Positions 1 to 8,790 are shown, counted from the first letter of the stretch. The stretch is 64,000 nt of DNA from Acidovorax sp. sif1233 (GCF_019218755.1 NZ_JAHUWZ010000001.1:496001-560000), one strand, 5' to 3'. Notes: a model not told the origin generated them from the letters alone. A program made the numbers and translations.

Positions 1-47
1 ACATTGCCCTTGACCGCGAACTCCCTGAACTCCTGCATCATCCCCAT
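1..47 (-). CDS. mscL: Large-conductance mechanosensitive channel MscL (5' end only)
   Basis: Only the first 15 to 16 codons are in the window; the gene runs off the left edge. The visible N-terminus MGMMQEFREFAVKGNV matches the start of MscL, whose N-terminal amphipathic helix carries the FKEFAMKGNV-type motif. MscL is a homopentameric inner-membrane channel that opens under membrane tension and releases solutes during hypo-osmotic shock. The start is the ATG whose complement is at 45-47, preceded on the minus strand by a clear AAGGAG ribosome site at 54-59. The gene is divergent from petABC. The assignment rests on this short N-terminus alone. Confidence 0.8.
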   Translation of the reverse strand, partial: MGMMQEFREFAVKGN

Positions 48-120
48 GTTGTGCTCCTTGTGTGAATGGTGATCCCGGAGTATTGCCCGGAGCGGTGGCC
101 TGTCAAGACAGTCCCTCACT

Positions 121-150
121 TTGAAATAACCATTTTCACTCCGCTACAAT
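121..150 (+). promoter_or_regulatory. Probable sigma-70 promoter of petABC
   Basis: A TTGAAA box (121-126) and a TACAAT box (145-150) are separated by 18 bp, about 40 bp before the petA start. Both hexamers are close to consensus. The site lies in the 145-bp divergent region between mscL and petA and is the only good promoter-like pair there. Confidence 0.6.
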
Positions 151-192
151 TCGCGGTTGACCCCAATCTAGCGATGTTCATCGAGGATCCCC

Positions 193-792
193 ATGAGTGA
201 CACTCCAATCGACTCCAGCAAACGGACGTGGCTGATCGCGTCCGGCTGTGCTGGTGCGGTGGGCGGCGTGGCAACCGCCGTACCTTTCGTGAGTACTTTT
301 CAGCCCTCCGAGCGCGCCAAAGCCGCCGGTGCTGCCGTCGAGGTGGATATTTCCGCCCTCAAGCCCGGAGAAAAAGTCACTGTGGAGTGGCGCGGCAAGC
401 CCGTCTGGATCATCAAGCGTACGCCCGAGCAGCTCGCCGAGCTGCCCAAGCTCGATGGCCAGCTCGCGGATCCCAAGTCTGAACGCAAGCCTTCCGAACT
501 CACGCCCGAGTACGCGCGCAACGAAGCCCGCTCCATCAAGCCGGAAATCTTCGTGGGCGTGGGCATCTGCTCGCACCTGGGCTGCTCGCCCTCCGACAAG
601 TTCCAGCCCGGCGCCCAGCCGTCGCTGCCCGACGACTGGAAGGGCGGTTTCCTGTGCCCCTGCCACGGCTCCACGTTCGACATGGCCGGCCGCGTCTTCA
701 AGAACAAGCCCGCACCCGACAACCTCGAAGTGCCCCCCCACATGTACCTTACCGAGACGCGCCTGCTGATCGGTGAAGACAAGAAGGCTTGA
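193..792 (+). CDS. petA: Ubiquinol-cytochrome c reductase Rieske iron-sulfur subunit
   Basis: This is the Rieske 2Fe-2S subunit of the cytochrome bc1 complex (199 aa). It takes the first electron from ubiquinol at the Qo site and passes it to cytochrome c1. The N-terminus has one hydrophobic segment (about residues 13-35) that anchors the protein in the inner membrane. The cluster-binding boxes are both intact: CSHLGC (C126, H128, C131) and CPCHGS (C155, C157, H158), giving two Cys and two His ligands plus the conserved disulfide pair. A GAGG ribosome site precedes the ATG. It is first in a petA-petB-petC operon; petB begins 14 nt after its stop. Confidence 0.97.
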   Translation: MSDTPIDSSKRTWLIASGCAGAVGGVATAVPFVSTFQPSERAKAAGAAVEVDISALKPGEKVTVEWRGKPVWIIKRTPEQLAELPKLDGQLADPKSERKPSELTPEYARNEARSIKPEIFVGVGICSHLGCSPSDKFQPGAQPSLPDDWKGGFLCPCHGSTFDMAGRVFKNKPAPDNLEVPPHMYLTETRLLIGEDKKA

Positions 793-806
793 AGGAGCAC
801 GACGAC

Positions 807-2219
807 ATGGCTGAATTCAAGGAAATCTCTCCCAACGCCTCGGCGGGCGCCAAGGTCACGAACTGGTTCGAGAACCGCTTCCCGACCGCTTTCGACGCCT
901 ACAAGGTGCACATGTCGGAGTACTACGCTCCGAAGAACTTCAACTTCTGGTACATCTTCGGCTCGCTGGCGCTGGTCGTGCTGGTGATCCAGATCGTGAC
1001 CGGCATCTTCCTGGTCATGCACTACAAGCCCGATGCCAGCCTGGCGTTCGCGTCGGTCGAGTACATCATGCGCGATGTGCCCTGGGGCTGGCTGATCCGC
1101 TACATGCACTCCACGGGCGCGTCGGCGTTCTTCGTGGTGGTGTACCTGCACATGTTCCGTGGCCTCATCTACGGCAGCTACCGCAAGCCGCGCGAGCTGG
1201 TCTGGATCTTCGGCTGCGCCATCTTCCTGTGCCTGATGGCGGAAGCCTTCATGGGCTACCTGCTGCCCTGGGGCCAGATGTCGTACTGGGGCGCCCAGGT
1301 GATCGTGAACCTGTTCGCGGCCATCCCTTTCATCGGTCCTGACCTCGCGCTGCTGATCCGTGGCGACTACGTGGTGGGCGACGCCACGCTGAACCGCTTC
1401 TTCAGCTTCCACGTCATCGCCGTGCCGCTGGTGCTGCTCGGCCTGGTGGTGGCGCACTTGCTGGCGCTGCACGATGTGGGTTCCAACAATCCCGACGGCG
1501 TGGAAATCAAGGGCCCCAAGGCGCCCAAGGATGCCAATGGCAAGCCGCTCGACGGCGTGCCTTTCCATCCCTACTACACGGTGCATGACATCTTTGCCTT
1601 GTCCATGTTCCTGATGGCCTTCACGGCGGTGGTGTTCTTCGCGCCCGAGTTCGGCGGCTACTTCCTCGAGTACAACAACTTCATCCCCGCGGATCCGCTC
1701 AAGACGCCCGCGCACATCGCGCCGGTCTGGTACTTCACGCCGTTCTATTCGATGCTGCGTGCCATCACCACCGAAATGATGTACGTGCTGGTCCTGTGCG
1801 TGGTGGCCGGTGCGGGCTTTGGCGTGCTCAAGGCGAAGCTGCCCAGCTTCATCAAGGTGGGCATCGCGGGTGCGGCTGTGGTCGTGATCGCGATGATGCT
1901 GTCCATCGACGCCAAGTTCTGGGGCGTGGTGGTGATGGGCGGTGCCGTGGTCATCCTGTTCTTCCTGCCCTGGCTGGACCACAGCCCGGTCAAGTCGATC
2001 CGCTACCGTCCGGACTGGCACAAGTACCTGTATGGCGTCTTCGTGATCATCTTCCTGATCCTGGGCTACCTGGGCGTGCAGCCCCCGTCTCCCATCGGCG
2101 AACGCGTATCGCAAGTGGGCACGCTGTTCTACTTCGGCTTCTTCCTGCTGATGCCCTGGTGGAGCCGCATTGGCGAGGCCAAGGCAGTGCCCGACCGCGT
2201 GACCTTTGTGGCGCACTGA
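807..2219 (+). CDS. petB: Cytochrome b subunit of the bc1 complex
   Basis: Cytochrome b (470 aa) is the membrane core of the bc1 complex. It holds two b hemes and the Qo and Qi quinone sites. Haem-ligand histidines are visible at H101/H115 and H202/H217; the 15-residue spacing in the second pair is the form I associate with beta- and gammaproteobacteria. The Qo loop reads PVWY in place of mitochondrial PEWY, also as I recall for this lineage. A fused full-length b (not split b6/subunit IV) is present, with eight or so hydrophobic helices. I chose ATG 807, which has GAAGGAG at 791-797, over an in-frame TTG at 789 that overlaps the petA stop. Confidence 0.97.
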   Translation: MAEFKEISPNASAGAKVTNWFENRFPTAFDAYKVHMSEYYAPKNFNFWYIFGSLALVVLVIQIVTGIFLVMHYKPDASLAFASVEYIMRDVPWGWLIRYMHSTGASAFFVVVYLHMFRGLIYGSYRKPRELVWIFGCAIFLCLMAEAFMGYLLPWGQMSYWGAQVIVNLFAAIPFIGPDLALLIRGDYVVGDATLNRFFSFHVIAVPLVLLGLVVAHLLALHDVGSNNPDGVEIKGPKAPKDANGKPLDGVPFHPYYTVHDIFALSMFLMAFTAVVFFAPEFGGYFLEYNNFIPADPLKTPAHIAPVWYFTPFYSMLRAITTEMMYVLVLCVVAGAGFGVLKAKLPSFIKVGIAGAAVVVIAMMLSIDAKFWGVVVMGGAVVILFFLPWLDHSPVKSIRYRPDWHKYLYGVFVIIFLILGYLGVQPPSPIGERVSQVGTLFYFGFFLLMPWWSRIGEAKAVPDRVTFVAH

Positions 2220-2236
2220 GCCTGGAGACAACAACA

Positions 2237-2998
2237 ATGAAGAAACTCATCCTCACGCTGATCGCCGCGGTGGGCCTGGCGGCCGGTGCCGCCCACGCCT
2301 CGGGTGGTGACACCATCGCCTGGGACAAGGCGCCCAACAAGACCAACGACCTGGCCTCCCTGCAAAACGGCGCCAAGGTATTCGTCAACTACTGCCTGAG
2401 CTGCCATTCGGCTGCCTTCATGCGCTTCAACCGCCTGCGCGACATCGGCCTGACCGAGCAGCAGATCAAGGACAACCTGCTGTTCACGACCGACAAGGTC
2501 GGCGAGACCATGAAGGCGTCCATCGATCCCAAGCAGGCCAAGGAATGGTTCGGCGCCAACCCGCCGGACCTGACCGTGATCGCGCGTTCGCGCGCCGGCC
2601 ACGGCGGCACGGGTGCCGACTACCTCTACACCTTCCTGCGCACGTTCTACCGCGACGACACCAAGGCCACCGGCTGGAACAACCTGGCTTTCCCGAGCGT
2701 GGGCATGCCCCATGTGCTGTGGGAAATGCAGGGCGACCGCCGCCCCGTGTTCGAAGAGCACGAGAGCCATGGCCACAAGACCCAGGTGTTCAAGGGCTGG
2801 GAGCAGGTCAAGCCAGGCACGATGACCCCGCTGCAGTTCGACCAGACCGTGGGCGACCTCGTGAACTACCTGCAGTGGATGGGTGAGCCCGCCCAGAACA
2901 CCCGCGTGCGCGTGGGGGTGTGGGTGCTGATCTTCCTCGGCTTCTTCACCATCATCGCCTGGAGGCTGAACGCAGCCTTCTGGAAGGATGTGAAGTAA
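2237..2998 (+). CDS. petC: Cytochrome c1 subunit of the bc1 complex
   Basis: Cytochrome c1 (253 aa) accepts electrons from the Rieske protein and reduces soluble cytochrome c in the periplasm. It starts with a cleavable signal peptide (MKKLILTLIAAVGLAAGAAHA). The haem c attachment site CLSCH is at residues 53-57, and a C-terminal membrane anchor lies at about residues 226-247, followed by a short basic tail. It follows petB by 17 nt in the same operon. Downstream is a hairpin with a T-run before sspA, so the pet transcript probably ends there. Confidence 0.97.
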   Translation: MKKLILTLIAAVGLAAGAAHASGGDTIAWDKAPNKTNDLASLQNGAKVFVNYCLSCHSAAFMRFNRLRDIGLTEQQIKDNLLFTTDKVGETMKASIDPKQAKEWFGANPPDLTVIARSRAGHGGTGADYLYTFLRTFYRDDTKATGWNNLAFPSVGMPHVLWEMQGDRRPVFEEHESHGHKTQVFKGWEQVKPGTMTPLQFDQTVGDLVNYLQWMGEPAQNTRVRVGVWVLIFLGFFTIIAWRLNAAFWKDVK

Positions 2999-3058
2999 GC
3001 AGCACGAGCCGTAGACCCATGAGAAGGCGCCCTTCGGGGTGCCGCCGGATTGTTTGCA

Positions 3059-3095
3059 GAGTGGGCGCTTTTGGCGTCCCACTCTTTTGATTTTT
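3059..3095 (+). terminator. Rho-independent terminator after petC
   Basis: The arms GAGTGGG (3059-3065) and CCCACTC (3078-3084) form a stem that continues inward through CGC/GCG with one bulged T, followed by TTTTGATTTTT (3085-3095). A second, weaker GC hairpin lies at about 3026-3043. The T-run ends next to the sspA ribosome site (TAGGAG), so sspA either has its own promoter or depends on readthrough. Confidence 0.8.
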
Positions 3096-3109
3096 AGGAG
3101 CCTCCCACC

Positions 3110-3721
3110 ATGATGGTGCTTTATTCGGGTACGACCTGTCCCTTCTCCCACCGCTGCCGCTTCGTCCTGTTCGAAAAAGGCATGGACTTTGAAATCCGCG
3201 ATGTGGACCTGTACAACAAGCCCGAAGACATCAGCGTGATGAACCCGTACGGCCAGGTGCCCATCCTGGTCGAGCGCGACCTGATCCTGTACGAGTCGAA
3301 CATCATCAATGAGTACATCGACGAGCGCTTCCCGCACCCCCAGCTGATGCCCGGCGACCCGGTTGACCGCGCCCGCGTGCGCCTGTTCCTGCTCAACTTC
3401 GAGAAGGAACTGTTCGTGCACGTGAACATCCTGGAGTCGCGCGCCACCAAGGGCAACGAAAAGGCGCTGGAAAAGGCGCGCGCCCACATCCGCGACCGTC
3501 TCACGCAGCTGGCCCCCGTGTTCCTCAAGAACAAGTACATGCTGGGCGACAACTTCTCCATGCTGGACGTGGCGATTGCCCCGTTGCTGTGGCGCCTGGA
3601 CTACTACGGCATCGACCTGTCCAAGAACGCGGCGCCGCTGCTCAAGTACGCCGAGCGCATCTTCTCGCGCCCTGCCTACATCGAAGCGCTGACGCCGTCC
3701 GAAAAGGTCATGCGCAAGTAA
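3110..3721 (+). CDS. sspA: Stringent starvation protein A
   Basis: SspA (203 aa) is a glutathione-S-transferase-fold protein without transferase activity that binds RNA polymerase and adjusts transcription during starvation and acid stress. The N-terminal thioredoxin-like half has the CPFSHRCR stretch and the cis-proline in GQVPIL; the C-terminal half is the all-helical GST domain. Length fits the family. The start is ATGATG at 3110/3113 with TAGGAG 10 nt upstream; either ATG is possible. sspB follows after 51 nt, the usual sspAB order. Confidence 0.95.
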   Translation: MMVLYSGTTCPFSHRCRFVLFEKGMDFEIRDVDLYNKPEDISVMNPYGQVPILVERDLILYESNIINEYIDERFPHPQLMPGDPVDRARVRLFLLNFEKELFVHVNILESRATKGNEKALEKARAHIRDRLTQLAPVFLKNKYMLGDNFSMLDVAIAPLLWRLDYYGIDLSKNAAPLLKYAERIFSRPAYIEALTPSEKVMRK

Positions 3722-3772
3722 TCTGCGGCCTGCCCAATTTCTCTTCATCTACCGCAGCAGCCACCCATCTTC

Positions 3773-4321
3773 ATGACCGCACAGGAATCCACCTCCACGC
3801 GCCCGTACCTCATTCGTGCCCTGTACGAGTGGTGCACCGACAACGGGCTCACGCCCTATGTGGCCGTGCGCGTGGACGATTCCGTGCAAGTGCCGCGCGA
3901 GTACGTGAAGGATGGCGAGATCGTCCTGAACATCAGCTTTGACGCGACGAGCGCCTTGCAGCTGGGCAACGATTTCATCGAGTTCAAGGCCCGCTTCGGC
4001 GGCAAGCCGCGCGAGATCCTGGTGCCCGTGGGCCGGGTCATCGCCATCTATGCCCGTGAAAACGGCCAGGGCATGGCGTTTCCTCCCCCGGTGGATGTGC
4101 TCGCTGGCAGCAGCGGTGCGGGCCCGGAGGCTCCAGCGCTGCCGCAGGCATTGCCATCGGCGCAGGATGTGGTGGCGGCCGGCGCGGTGCCCGCTCCCGA
4201 GGACCGCGTGGTCCAACTGGTGCCCTCCGACGATGGCAAGAAGGACGGCGACGGCGGCGACGCGCCGCGGCCTCCCCCGGCAGCGGGTGGTGCCCGGCCT
4301 TCTCTCAAGCGGGTCAAATAA
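3773..4321 (+). CDS. sspB: ClpXP protease specificity-enhancing factor SspB
   Basis: SspB (182 aa) is the adaptor that binds ssrA-tagged proteins and delivers them to ClpXP. The folded substrate-binding domain covers about residues 1-110 (RPYLIRALYEWCTDNG near the start). A long low-complexity linker rich in Ala, Pro and Gly follows. The extreme C-terminus GARPSLKRVK matches the ClpX-binding XB motif. The ribosome site is weak, so expression may depend on coupling to sspA. The domain plan (domain, linker, XB tail) is complete. Confidence 0.93.
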   Translation: MTAQESTSTRPYLIRALYEWCTDNGLTPYVAVRVDDSVQVPREYVKDGEIVLNISFDATSALQLGNDFIEFKARFGGKPREILVPVGRVIAIYARENGQGMAFPPPVDVLAGSSGAGPEAPALPQALPSAQDVVAAGAVPAPEDRVVQLVPSDDGKKDGDGGDAPRPPPAAGGARPSLKRVK

Positions 4322-4334
4322 CGGCCCCAGCATT

Positions 4335-4362
4335 TTTTTGAGGCTGCTTTTTCCACTATAAA
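4335..4362 (+). promoter_or_regulatory. Probable promoter of the tRNA-Thr gene
   Basis: A TTTTTG box (4335-4340) and a TATAAA box (4357-4362, within TATAAAAT) are 16 bp apart, with the tRNA 5' end at 4374. A perfect 7-bp inverted repeat AGGCTGC (4341-4347) / GCAGCCT (4365-4371) brackets the -10 region. Confidence 0.5.
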
Positions 4363-4373
4363 ATGCAGCCTTC

Positions 4374-4449
4374 GCCGGTTTAGCTCAGTTGGTAGAGCAC
4401 CCGCCTTGTAAGCGGTAGGTCGTCAGTTCGATTCCGACAACCGGCACCA
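4374..4449 (+). tRNA. tRNA-Thr (anticodon TGT)
   Basis: A complete 76-nt cloverleaf including an encoded CCA. Acceptor arms GCCGGTT (4374-4380) and AACCGGC (4439-4445) pair fully, followed by ACCA. The D loop has AGCTCAGTTGGTAGAGC, the anticodon loop is CTTGTAA with TGT at 4407-4409, and the T arm carries GTTCGATTC. It reads ACA and, by wobble, other threonine codons. Confidence 0.97.
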
Positions 4450-4500
4450 TGTCCCTGGTGTCTCCCACGCATTCCCCGACCCCGACCCTGGCGCAGGCCG

Positions 4501-4800
4501 TCAGGTTTGAACTTTCAGGCGAATCGCGTTAACCTCCCACCCCCGGCTGCGCAAATGCGCCTGCAGAGCAGGCAGCAGCTGGCGTATTTTTGCCGCTGCG
4601 GCATTGCTCTTGACGAGCAGGCACCAGGAGTCCCCATCGATGGGCCCCGCCTGGACCGTGGGACGCAGCGCCGCAGGAATCAGCATTTCAATGGCCTTGA
4701 GCCGATCACTGGAATCGCGTGTCAGCGCTGTGAGCTTGGCCAGCGTGGGAGAGTCCTCGCTGGCCTGCTGCAGGCTGACGGCGTAGTGGCGGCGGTTCAT
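4501..4800 (-). CDS. dciA: DUF721 family protein, probable DnaB-helicase loader DciA
   Basis: This is a small DUF721 protein (99 aa). DciA is the ancestral bacterial factor that helps load the replicative helicase DnaB at oriC in species without DnaC. The sequence shows the compact KH-like DUF721 pattern: a helical start, then strands with DSWCLLVKSNAAAAKIRQ and a C-terminal WEVNAIRLKV. Gene order supports it: in Pseudomonas, as I recall it, dciA lies next to secA with argJ close behind, as here. The start is the ATG with complement 4798-4800; an in-frame upstream extension lacks a better site. It is divergent from the M23 peptidase gene. Confidence 0.75.
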   Translation of the reverse strand: MNRRHYAVSLQQASEDSPTLAKLTALTRDSSDRLKAIEMLIPAALRPTVQAGPIDGDSWCLLVKSNAAAAKIRQLLPALQAHLRSRGWEVNAIRLKVQT

Positions 4801-4831
4801 GGTGTGCGTCTTCGGGCGTGGAGAATTCGTA

Positions 4832-5815
4832 GTGCATCTGATTATCACGGACGCCAGGCTGGCGCGCAGCCGGGCCATTCACCTGTCGGGCACACGCCTG
4901 CTGCTGGCCGGGCTGGCGCTGTCGCTGTGCCTCATGCTGGTGGCTGCGACGCTCTACCACTGGGTTTTCCTCAAGGGCGCGCGCGAAGGCTGGCCGATCG
5001 TGGGCTCGCTGGTCCGGCTGGTCGTGAAGGACGAGTTTGCCGAGCGGGACCGGTTCATGCGCGCCAACCTGGATGCGATGGCCCGCCGTGTCGGCGAGAT
5101 GCAGGCCCGCATGGTGCAGCTGGAATCGCTGGGCGACCGCGTGCTAGGCCTGGCGGGCATGGCGCCCTCCGATATCCAGAAATCGGATGCCCGGGGGGGC
5201 GTGCTCGTGAGCGCGCGCAATCTGTCGATGGAGGAGCTGCAGTCCACGCTCGATGAGCTGGAGCGCCTGACCAACCAGCGGGTGGACCTGATGACGGTGC
5301 TCGAATCGCGCCTATTCGACCAGCACATCCGAAAGAAGATGATTCCCACCCATGCGCCGGTGACCGGCCGCGTGCCCGGCTCGTCCTTTGGCTGGCGGGT
5401 GGACCCGATCACGGGCCAGTCGGCGCTGCACACGGGGCTCGACTTCCAGGCCGATACGGGTACGCCCATCCTGGCCGCTGCCGGTGGCGTGGTGGTGACG
5501 CAGGAATACCACCCCGCCTACGGCAACATGATCGAGGTGGACCACGGCAACCAGCTGGTCACGCGCTACGCCCACGCATCGCGCACCCTGGTCAAGCAGG
5601 GGGACATCGTGCGCCGTGGCCAGAAGATCGCGGAGGTGGGGACCACGGGGCGTTCCACGGGCCCCCATCTGCATTTCGAGGTGCTGGTGCAGGGTGTTTT
5701 CCAGGACCCGCAGAAGTTTCTGAGCGCGGGCGGCGCGGGCCCCGCGGCGCAGGTTGCGGCGGTCCAGCCCCGCGCATCGCCCGGCCAGCCGGCCGTGCCC
5801 GCAGCGGGCAGGTAA
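4832..5815 (+). CDS. Membrane-anchored M23 family metallopeptidase
   Basis: A probable peptidoglycan endopeptidase, or a related LytM factor that activates amidases (327 aa). One N-terminal signal-anchor helix (LLLAGLALSLCLMLVAATLYHW) is followed by a helical, coiled-coil-like region (about residues 60-150) and a C-terminal LytM/M23 domain. Zinc ligands are visible in HTGLDF (His, Asp) and HLHFE (HxH), so the domain looks catalytically intact. I prefer GTG 4832, which has GGAG 8 nt upstream, over ATG 4799, which overlaps the divergent dciA start. The last 30 residues are Ala/Pro-rich. It sits directly before secA, the position held by secM in enterobacteria. Confidence 0.85.
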   Translation: MHLIITDARLARSRAIHLSGTRLLLAGLALSLCLMLVAATLYHWVFLKGAREGWPIVGSLVRLVVKDEFAERDRFMRANLDAMARRVGEMQARMVQLESLGDRVLGLAGMAPSDIQKSDARGGVLVSARNLSMEELQSTLDELERLTNQRVDLMTVLESRLFDQHIRKKMIPTHAPVTGRVPGSSFGWRVDPITGQSALHTGLDFQADTGTPILAAAGGVVVTQEYHPAYGNMIEVDHGNQLVTRYAHASRTLVKQGDIVRRGQKIAEVGTTGRSTGPHLHFEVLVQGVFQDPQKFLSAGGAGPAAQVAAVQPRASPGQPAVPAAGR

Positions 5816-5821
5816 AATCGC

Positions 5822-5930
5822 GGGTCCGGTGTTCAGGCCCGGGATTGCAAGGAGCTTGCAATCCATGGCGATGGACCCACCTGAACTCAATTCATCTTAG
5901 GGATTTCGGTCGCTTGGCGCGCTGATTGCA
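5822..5930 (+). promoter_or_regulatory. Structured leader upstream of secA
   Basis: A perfect hairpin has arms GGATTGCAAG (5842-5851) and CTTGCAATCC (5855-5864) with loop GAG; the AAGGAG ribosome site (5849-5854) is locked inside it. Outer arms GGGTCC (5822-5827) and GGACCC (5873-5878) can close around it. A second GATTGCA (5924-5930) can pair with the hairpin's 3' arm (5857-5863), giving a mutually exclusive alternative. No T-run follows, so this is not a simple terminator. It lies between the M23 stop (5815) and the secA ATG (5953). The pairings are read directly; a regulatory role is inference. Confidence 0.55.
5865..5900 (+). CDS. Possible 11-codon leader peptide before secA
   Basis: ATG at 5865 opens an 11-codon frame (MAMDPPELNSS) ending in TAG at 5898-5900. 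An AAGGAG site lies 10 nt upstream but sits in the hairpin at 5842-5864. The frame has a Pro-Pro pair, which can slow ribosomes. It is far too short to be exported or to fill the ribosome tunnel, so it cannot be a SecM equivalent on its own. It could be chance; the case rests on the strong ribosome site. Confidence 0.3.
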   Translation: MAMDPPELNSS

Positions 5931-5952
5931 GCGGGCAAGCGGTCCTGTTCGC

Positions 5953-8709
5953 ATGGCCACCAACTTCCTCACCAAACTATTCGGCAGCCGCAATGACCGG
6001 CTCCTCAAGCAGTACCGCAAGACGGTGATCCGCATCAATGCGATGGAGCCCGACTACGAAAAGCTGTCGGACGAGCAGCTTCGCGCCAAGACGCAGGAGT
6101 TCAAGGACCGTGTAGCCAAGGGCGAGTCGCTGGACGATATCCTCCCGGAGGCTTTCGCGGTGGTCCGCGAGGGCTCCAAGCGCATCATGAAGATGCGCCA
6201 CTTCGATGTGCAATTGCTGGGCGGCATGGCGCTGCACTTTGGCAAGATTTCCGAAATGCGCACGGGTGAGGGCAAGACCCTCACCGCGACCTTGCCGGTG
6301 TACCTCAATGCCTTGTCGGGCAAGGGCGTGCATGTGGTGACCGTGAACGACTACCTGGCCAACCGCGACGCGCAATGGATGGGCCGGCTGTACAACTTCC
6401 TGGGCCTCACGGTGGGCATCAACCTGCCCAACATGCCGCGCGAGCAAAAGCAGGAAGCCTACCGCGCCGACATCACCTACGGCACGAACAACGAATACGG
6501 CTTTGACTACCTGCGCGACAACATGGTCTATGAAGCACAGGACCGCGTGCAGCAGGGCCTGAACTTCGCCATCGTCGACGAGGTGGACTCGATCCTGATC
6601 GACGAGGCGCGCACGCCCCTGATCATCAGTGGCCAGGCCGAAGACCACACGGCCATGTATATCGCCATGAACAAGGTGGTGCCGCTGCTGGTGCGCCAGG
6701 AAGGCGAAGCCGATCCGCGCACGGGCGAGGGCGTGACCAAGCCGGGCGACTTCACGCTGGACGAAAAGACCCACCAGGTGTTCCTGACCGAGCAGGGTCA
6801 CGAGAGCGCCGAGCGCATCCTGGCCAGCCACGGCCTGATCGCCGAGGGCGCCTCGGTGTACGACCCGGCCAACATCACGCTGATGCACCACCTGTATGCG
6901 GCGCTCCGGGCCAACCACCTGTACCACCGCGACCAGCACTACGTGGTGCAGAACGGCGAGATCGTGATCGTGGATGAGTTCACCGGCCGCCTGATGTCGG
7001 GCCGCCGCTGGAGCGAAGGCCTGCACCAGGCCGTCGAGGCCAAGGAAGGCGTGAACATCCAGGCCGAGAACCAGACGCTGGCCTCCATCACGTTCCAGAA
7101 CTACTTCCGCCTGTACAACAAGCTCGCGGGCATGACCGGCACGGCCGACACCGAGGCCTACGAGTTCCAGGAGATCTACGGCCTGGAAACGACCGTGATC
7201 CCTCCGAACCGCCCGAGCCGCCGGGACGACCAGCTCGACCGCGTGTACAAGACCACGCGCGAGAAGTACGAAGCGGCCATCAAGGACATCCGCGAATGCC
7301 ATGAGCGCGGCCAGCCGGTGCTGGTGGGCACCACGTCGATCGAGAACTCCGAGATCATCGACCAGCTCCTGAACAAGGAAGGCCTGCCGCACCAGGTGCT
7401 CAACGCCAAGCAGCACGCCCGAGAGGCGGACATCGTGGCCCAGGCCGGCCGCGAGGGCATGATCACCATCGCCACCAACATGGCGGGCCGTGGTACCGAC
7501 ATCGTGCTGGGCGGCAACATCGAAAAGGACGTGGCGGCCATCGAAGCCGATGAAAGCCTGTCCGAAGCCGACCGCGCCGCCAAGGTCAGCGCCTTGCGCG
7601 AGCAGTGGAAGATCGACCACGAGAAGGTCAAGGCACTGGGCGGCCTGCGCATCATCGCCACCGAGCGCCACGAATCACGCCGTATCGACAACCAGCTGCG
7701 TGGCCGCTCGGGCCGCCAGGGCGACCCCGGTTCCTCGCGCTTTTACCTGAGCTTGGACGATTCGCTGATGCGCATCTTCGCGGGCGACCGCGTCAAGGCG
7801 ATCATGGACCGCCTGAAGATGCCCGATGGCGAGGCCATCGAGGCCGGCATCGTGACGCGCAGCATCGAATCGGCCCAGCGCAAGGTCGAGGCCCGCAACT
7901 TCGACATCCGCAAGCAATTGCTGGAATACGACGACGTGGCCAATGACCAGCGCAAGGTGATCTACCAGCAGCGCAATGACATCCTGGACGCATCCGACCT
8001 GTCGGACGTGATCGCCGCGATGCGCGAAGACTGCATGACCGACTTGGTGCGCCAGTACGTGCCGGCCGAGTCGGTGGAAGAACAATGGGACCTCGCGGCG
8101 CTGGAGAAGGCGCTGGTGGACGAATGGCAGGTGTCCATTGCCCTGCAGCAGCAGGTGCAGGGTGCCAGCGCCATCACCGACGACGAGATCCTGGACAAGG
8201 TTCTGGCGGCCGCCCATGCCTCCTTTGACGGCAAGGTGGAACAGGTCGGGCGCGAGAACTTCACCCAGTTCGAGCGCATGGTGCTGCTGCAGAGCTTTGA
8301 CTCCAACTGGCGCGACCATCTGAGCGCGCTGGACTACCTGCGCCAGGGCATCCACCTGCGCGGGTACGCGCAAAAGCAGCCCAAGCAGGAGTACAAGCGG
8401 GAGGCGTTCGAGTTGTTCCGCCAGCTGATTGACCAGGTCAAGAACGAGGTCACCAAGATCCTCATGACCGTGCAGGTGCAGTCGCAGGCCCAGCTCGACC
8501 AGGCTGCGCAGGACATGGAAAGCCGCGGCGAGAGCATTGCCAACGTGACCTATACCGCCCCCACCGAAACGGGGGAGGTGGAGACCACCGCGGGCGCGCA
8601 GCCCGGCGACGGCCTGAACCTGCCCGAAGGCATGCGCGTGGGCCGCAACGACCCCTGCCCTTGTGGCAGCGGCAAGAAGTACAAGCAGTGCCACGGCAAG
8701 CTGGCCTGA
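5953..8709 (+). CDS. secA: Preprotein translocase ATPase SecA
   Basis: SecA (918 aa) is the ATPase motor that pushes unfolded preproteins through SecYEG. The DEAD-like nucleotide-binding fold has MRTGEGKTL (residues 102-110) and [12 protein letters not shown] (209-220); the preprotein-crosslinking, helical scaffold and wing regions follow. The C-terminus carries the zinc-binding SEC-C tail [13 protein letters not shown] (C902, C904, C913, H914) that contacts SecB and phospholipid. ATG 5953 fits the family start [15 protein letters not shown]; an in-frame upstream extension is not conserved-looking. The ribosome site is weak (AAGCGG), and a structured leader lies just upstream. A strong terminator follows. 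Confidence 0.98.
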   Translation: MATNFLTKLFGSRNDRLLKQYRKTVIRINAMEPDYEKLSDEQLRAKTQEFKDRVAKGESLDDILPEAFAVVREGSKRIMKMRHFDVQLLGGMALHFGKISEMRTGEGKTLTATLPVYLNALSGKGVHVVTVNDYLANRDAQWMGRLYNFLGLTVGINLPNMPREQKQEAYRADITYGTNNEYGFDYLRDNMVYEAQDRVQQGLNFAIVDEVDSILIDEARTPLIISGQAEDHTAMYIAMNKVVPLLVRQEGEADPRTGEGVTKPGDFTLDEKTHQVFLTEQGHESAERILASHGLIAEGASVYDPANITLMHHLYAALRANHLYHRDQHYVVQNGEIVIVDEFTGRLMSGRRWSEGLHQAVEAKEGVNIQAENQTLASITFQNYFRLYNKLAGMTGTADTEAYEFQEIYGLETTVIPPNRPSRRDDQLDRVYKTTREKYEAAIKDIRECHERGQPVLVGTTSIENSEIIDQLLNKEGLPHQVLNAKQHAREADIVAQAGREGMITIATNMAGRGTDIVLGGNIEKDVAAIEADESLSEADRAAKVSALREQWKIDHEKVKALGGLRIIATERHESRRIDNQLRGRSGRQGDPGSSRFYLSLDDSLMRIFAGDRVKAIMDRLKMPDGEAIEAGIVTRSIESAQRKVEARNFDIRKQLLEYDDVANDQRKVIYQQRNDILDASDLSDVIAAMREDCMTDLVRQYVPAESVEEQWDLAALEKALVDEWQVSIALQQQVQGASAITDDEILDKVLAAAHASFDGKVEQVGRENFTQFERMVLLQSFDSNWRDHLSALDYLRQGIHLRGYAQKQPKQEYKREAFELFRQLIDQVKNEVTKILMTVQVQSQAQLDQAAQDMESRGESIANVTYTAPTETGEVETTAGAQPGDGLNLPEGMRVGRNDPCPCGSGKKYKQCHGKLA

Positions 8710-8767
8710 GGCCCCGGGGCACCGCCCCCGCGTGCAGGCGTTGAAACCACGCCTGTGGATTTACATG

Positions 8768-8790
8768 ACACGGGCTTCGGCCCGTGTTTT
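8768..8790 (+). terminator. Rho-independent terminator after secA
   Basis: An 8-bp perfect stem ACACGGGC (8768-8775) / GCCCGTGT (8780-8787) with a TTCG tetraloop, followed by a T-run to 8790. It separates secA from argJ. A weak promoter-like pair (TTGGCA 8793-8798, GATAAT 8814-8819, 15 bp apart) follows and may serve argJ. Confidence 0.9.

Noticed and set aside
300..2237. A 645-codon open frame on the minus strand opposite petA-petB, and similar long antisense frames (opposite secA, proS, serA and the DUF3683 gene)
   Set aside because: They are His/Arg/Gly-rich shadows created by codon bias in GC-rich genes, and the sense frames encode well-known families.
4341..4371. Inverted repeat around the tRNA-Thr -10 box as an operator
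   Set aside because: tRNA promoters are seldom repressed this way and the arms are only 7 bp; it may be chance. Mentioned in the promoter entry only.
5865..5900. The 11-codon ORF as a SecM-type arrest peptide
   Set aside because: It is too short to leave the ribosome tunnel or carry a signal sequence, so it cannot sense secretion; kept only as part of a possible leader mechanism.
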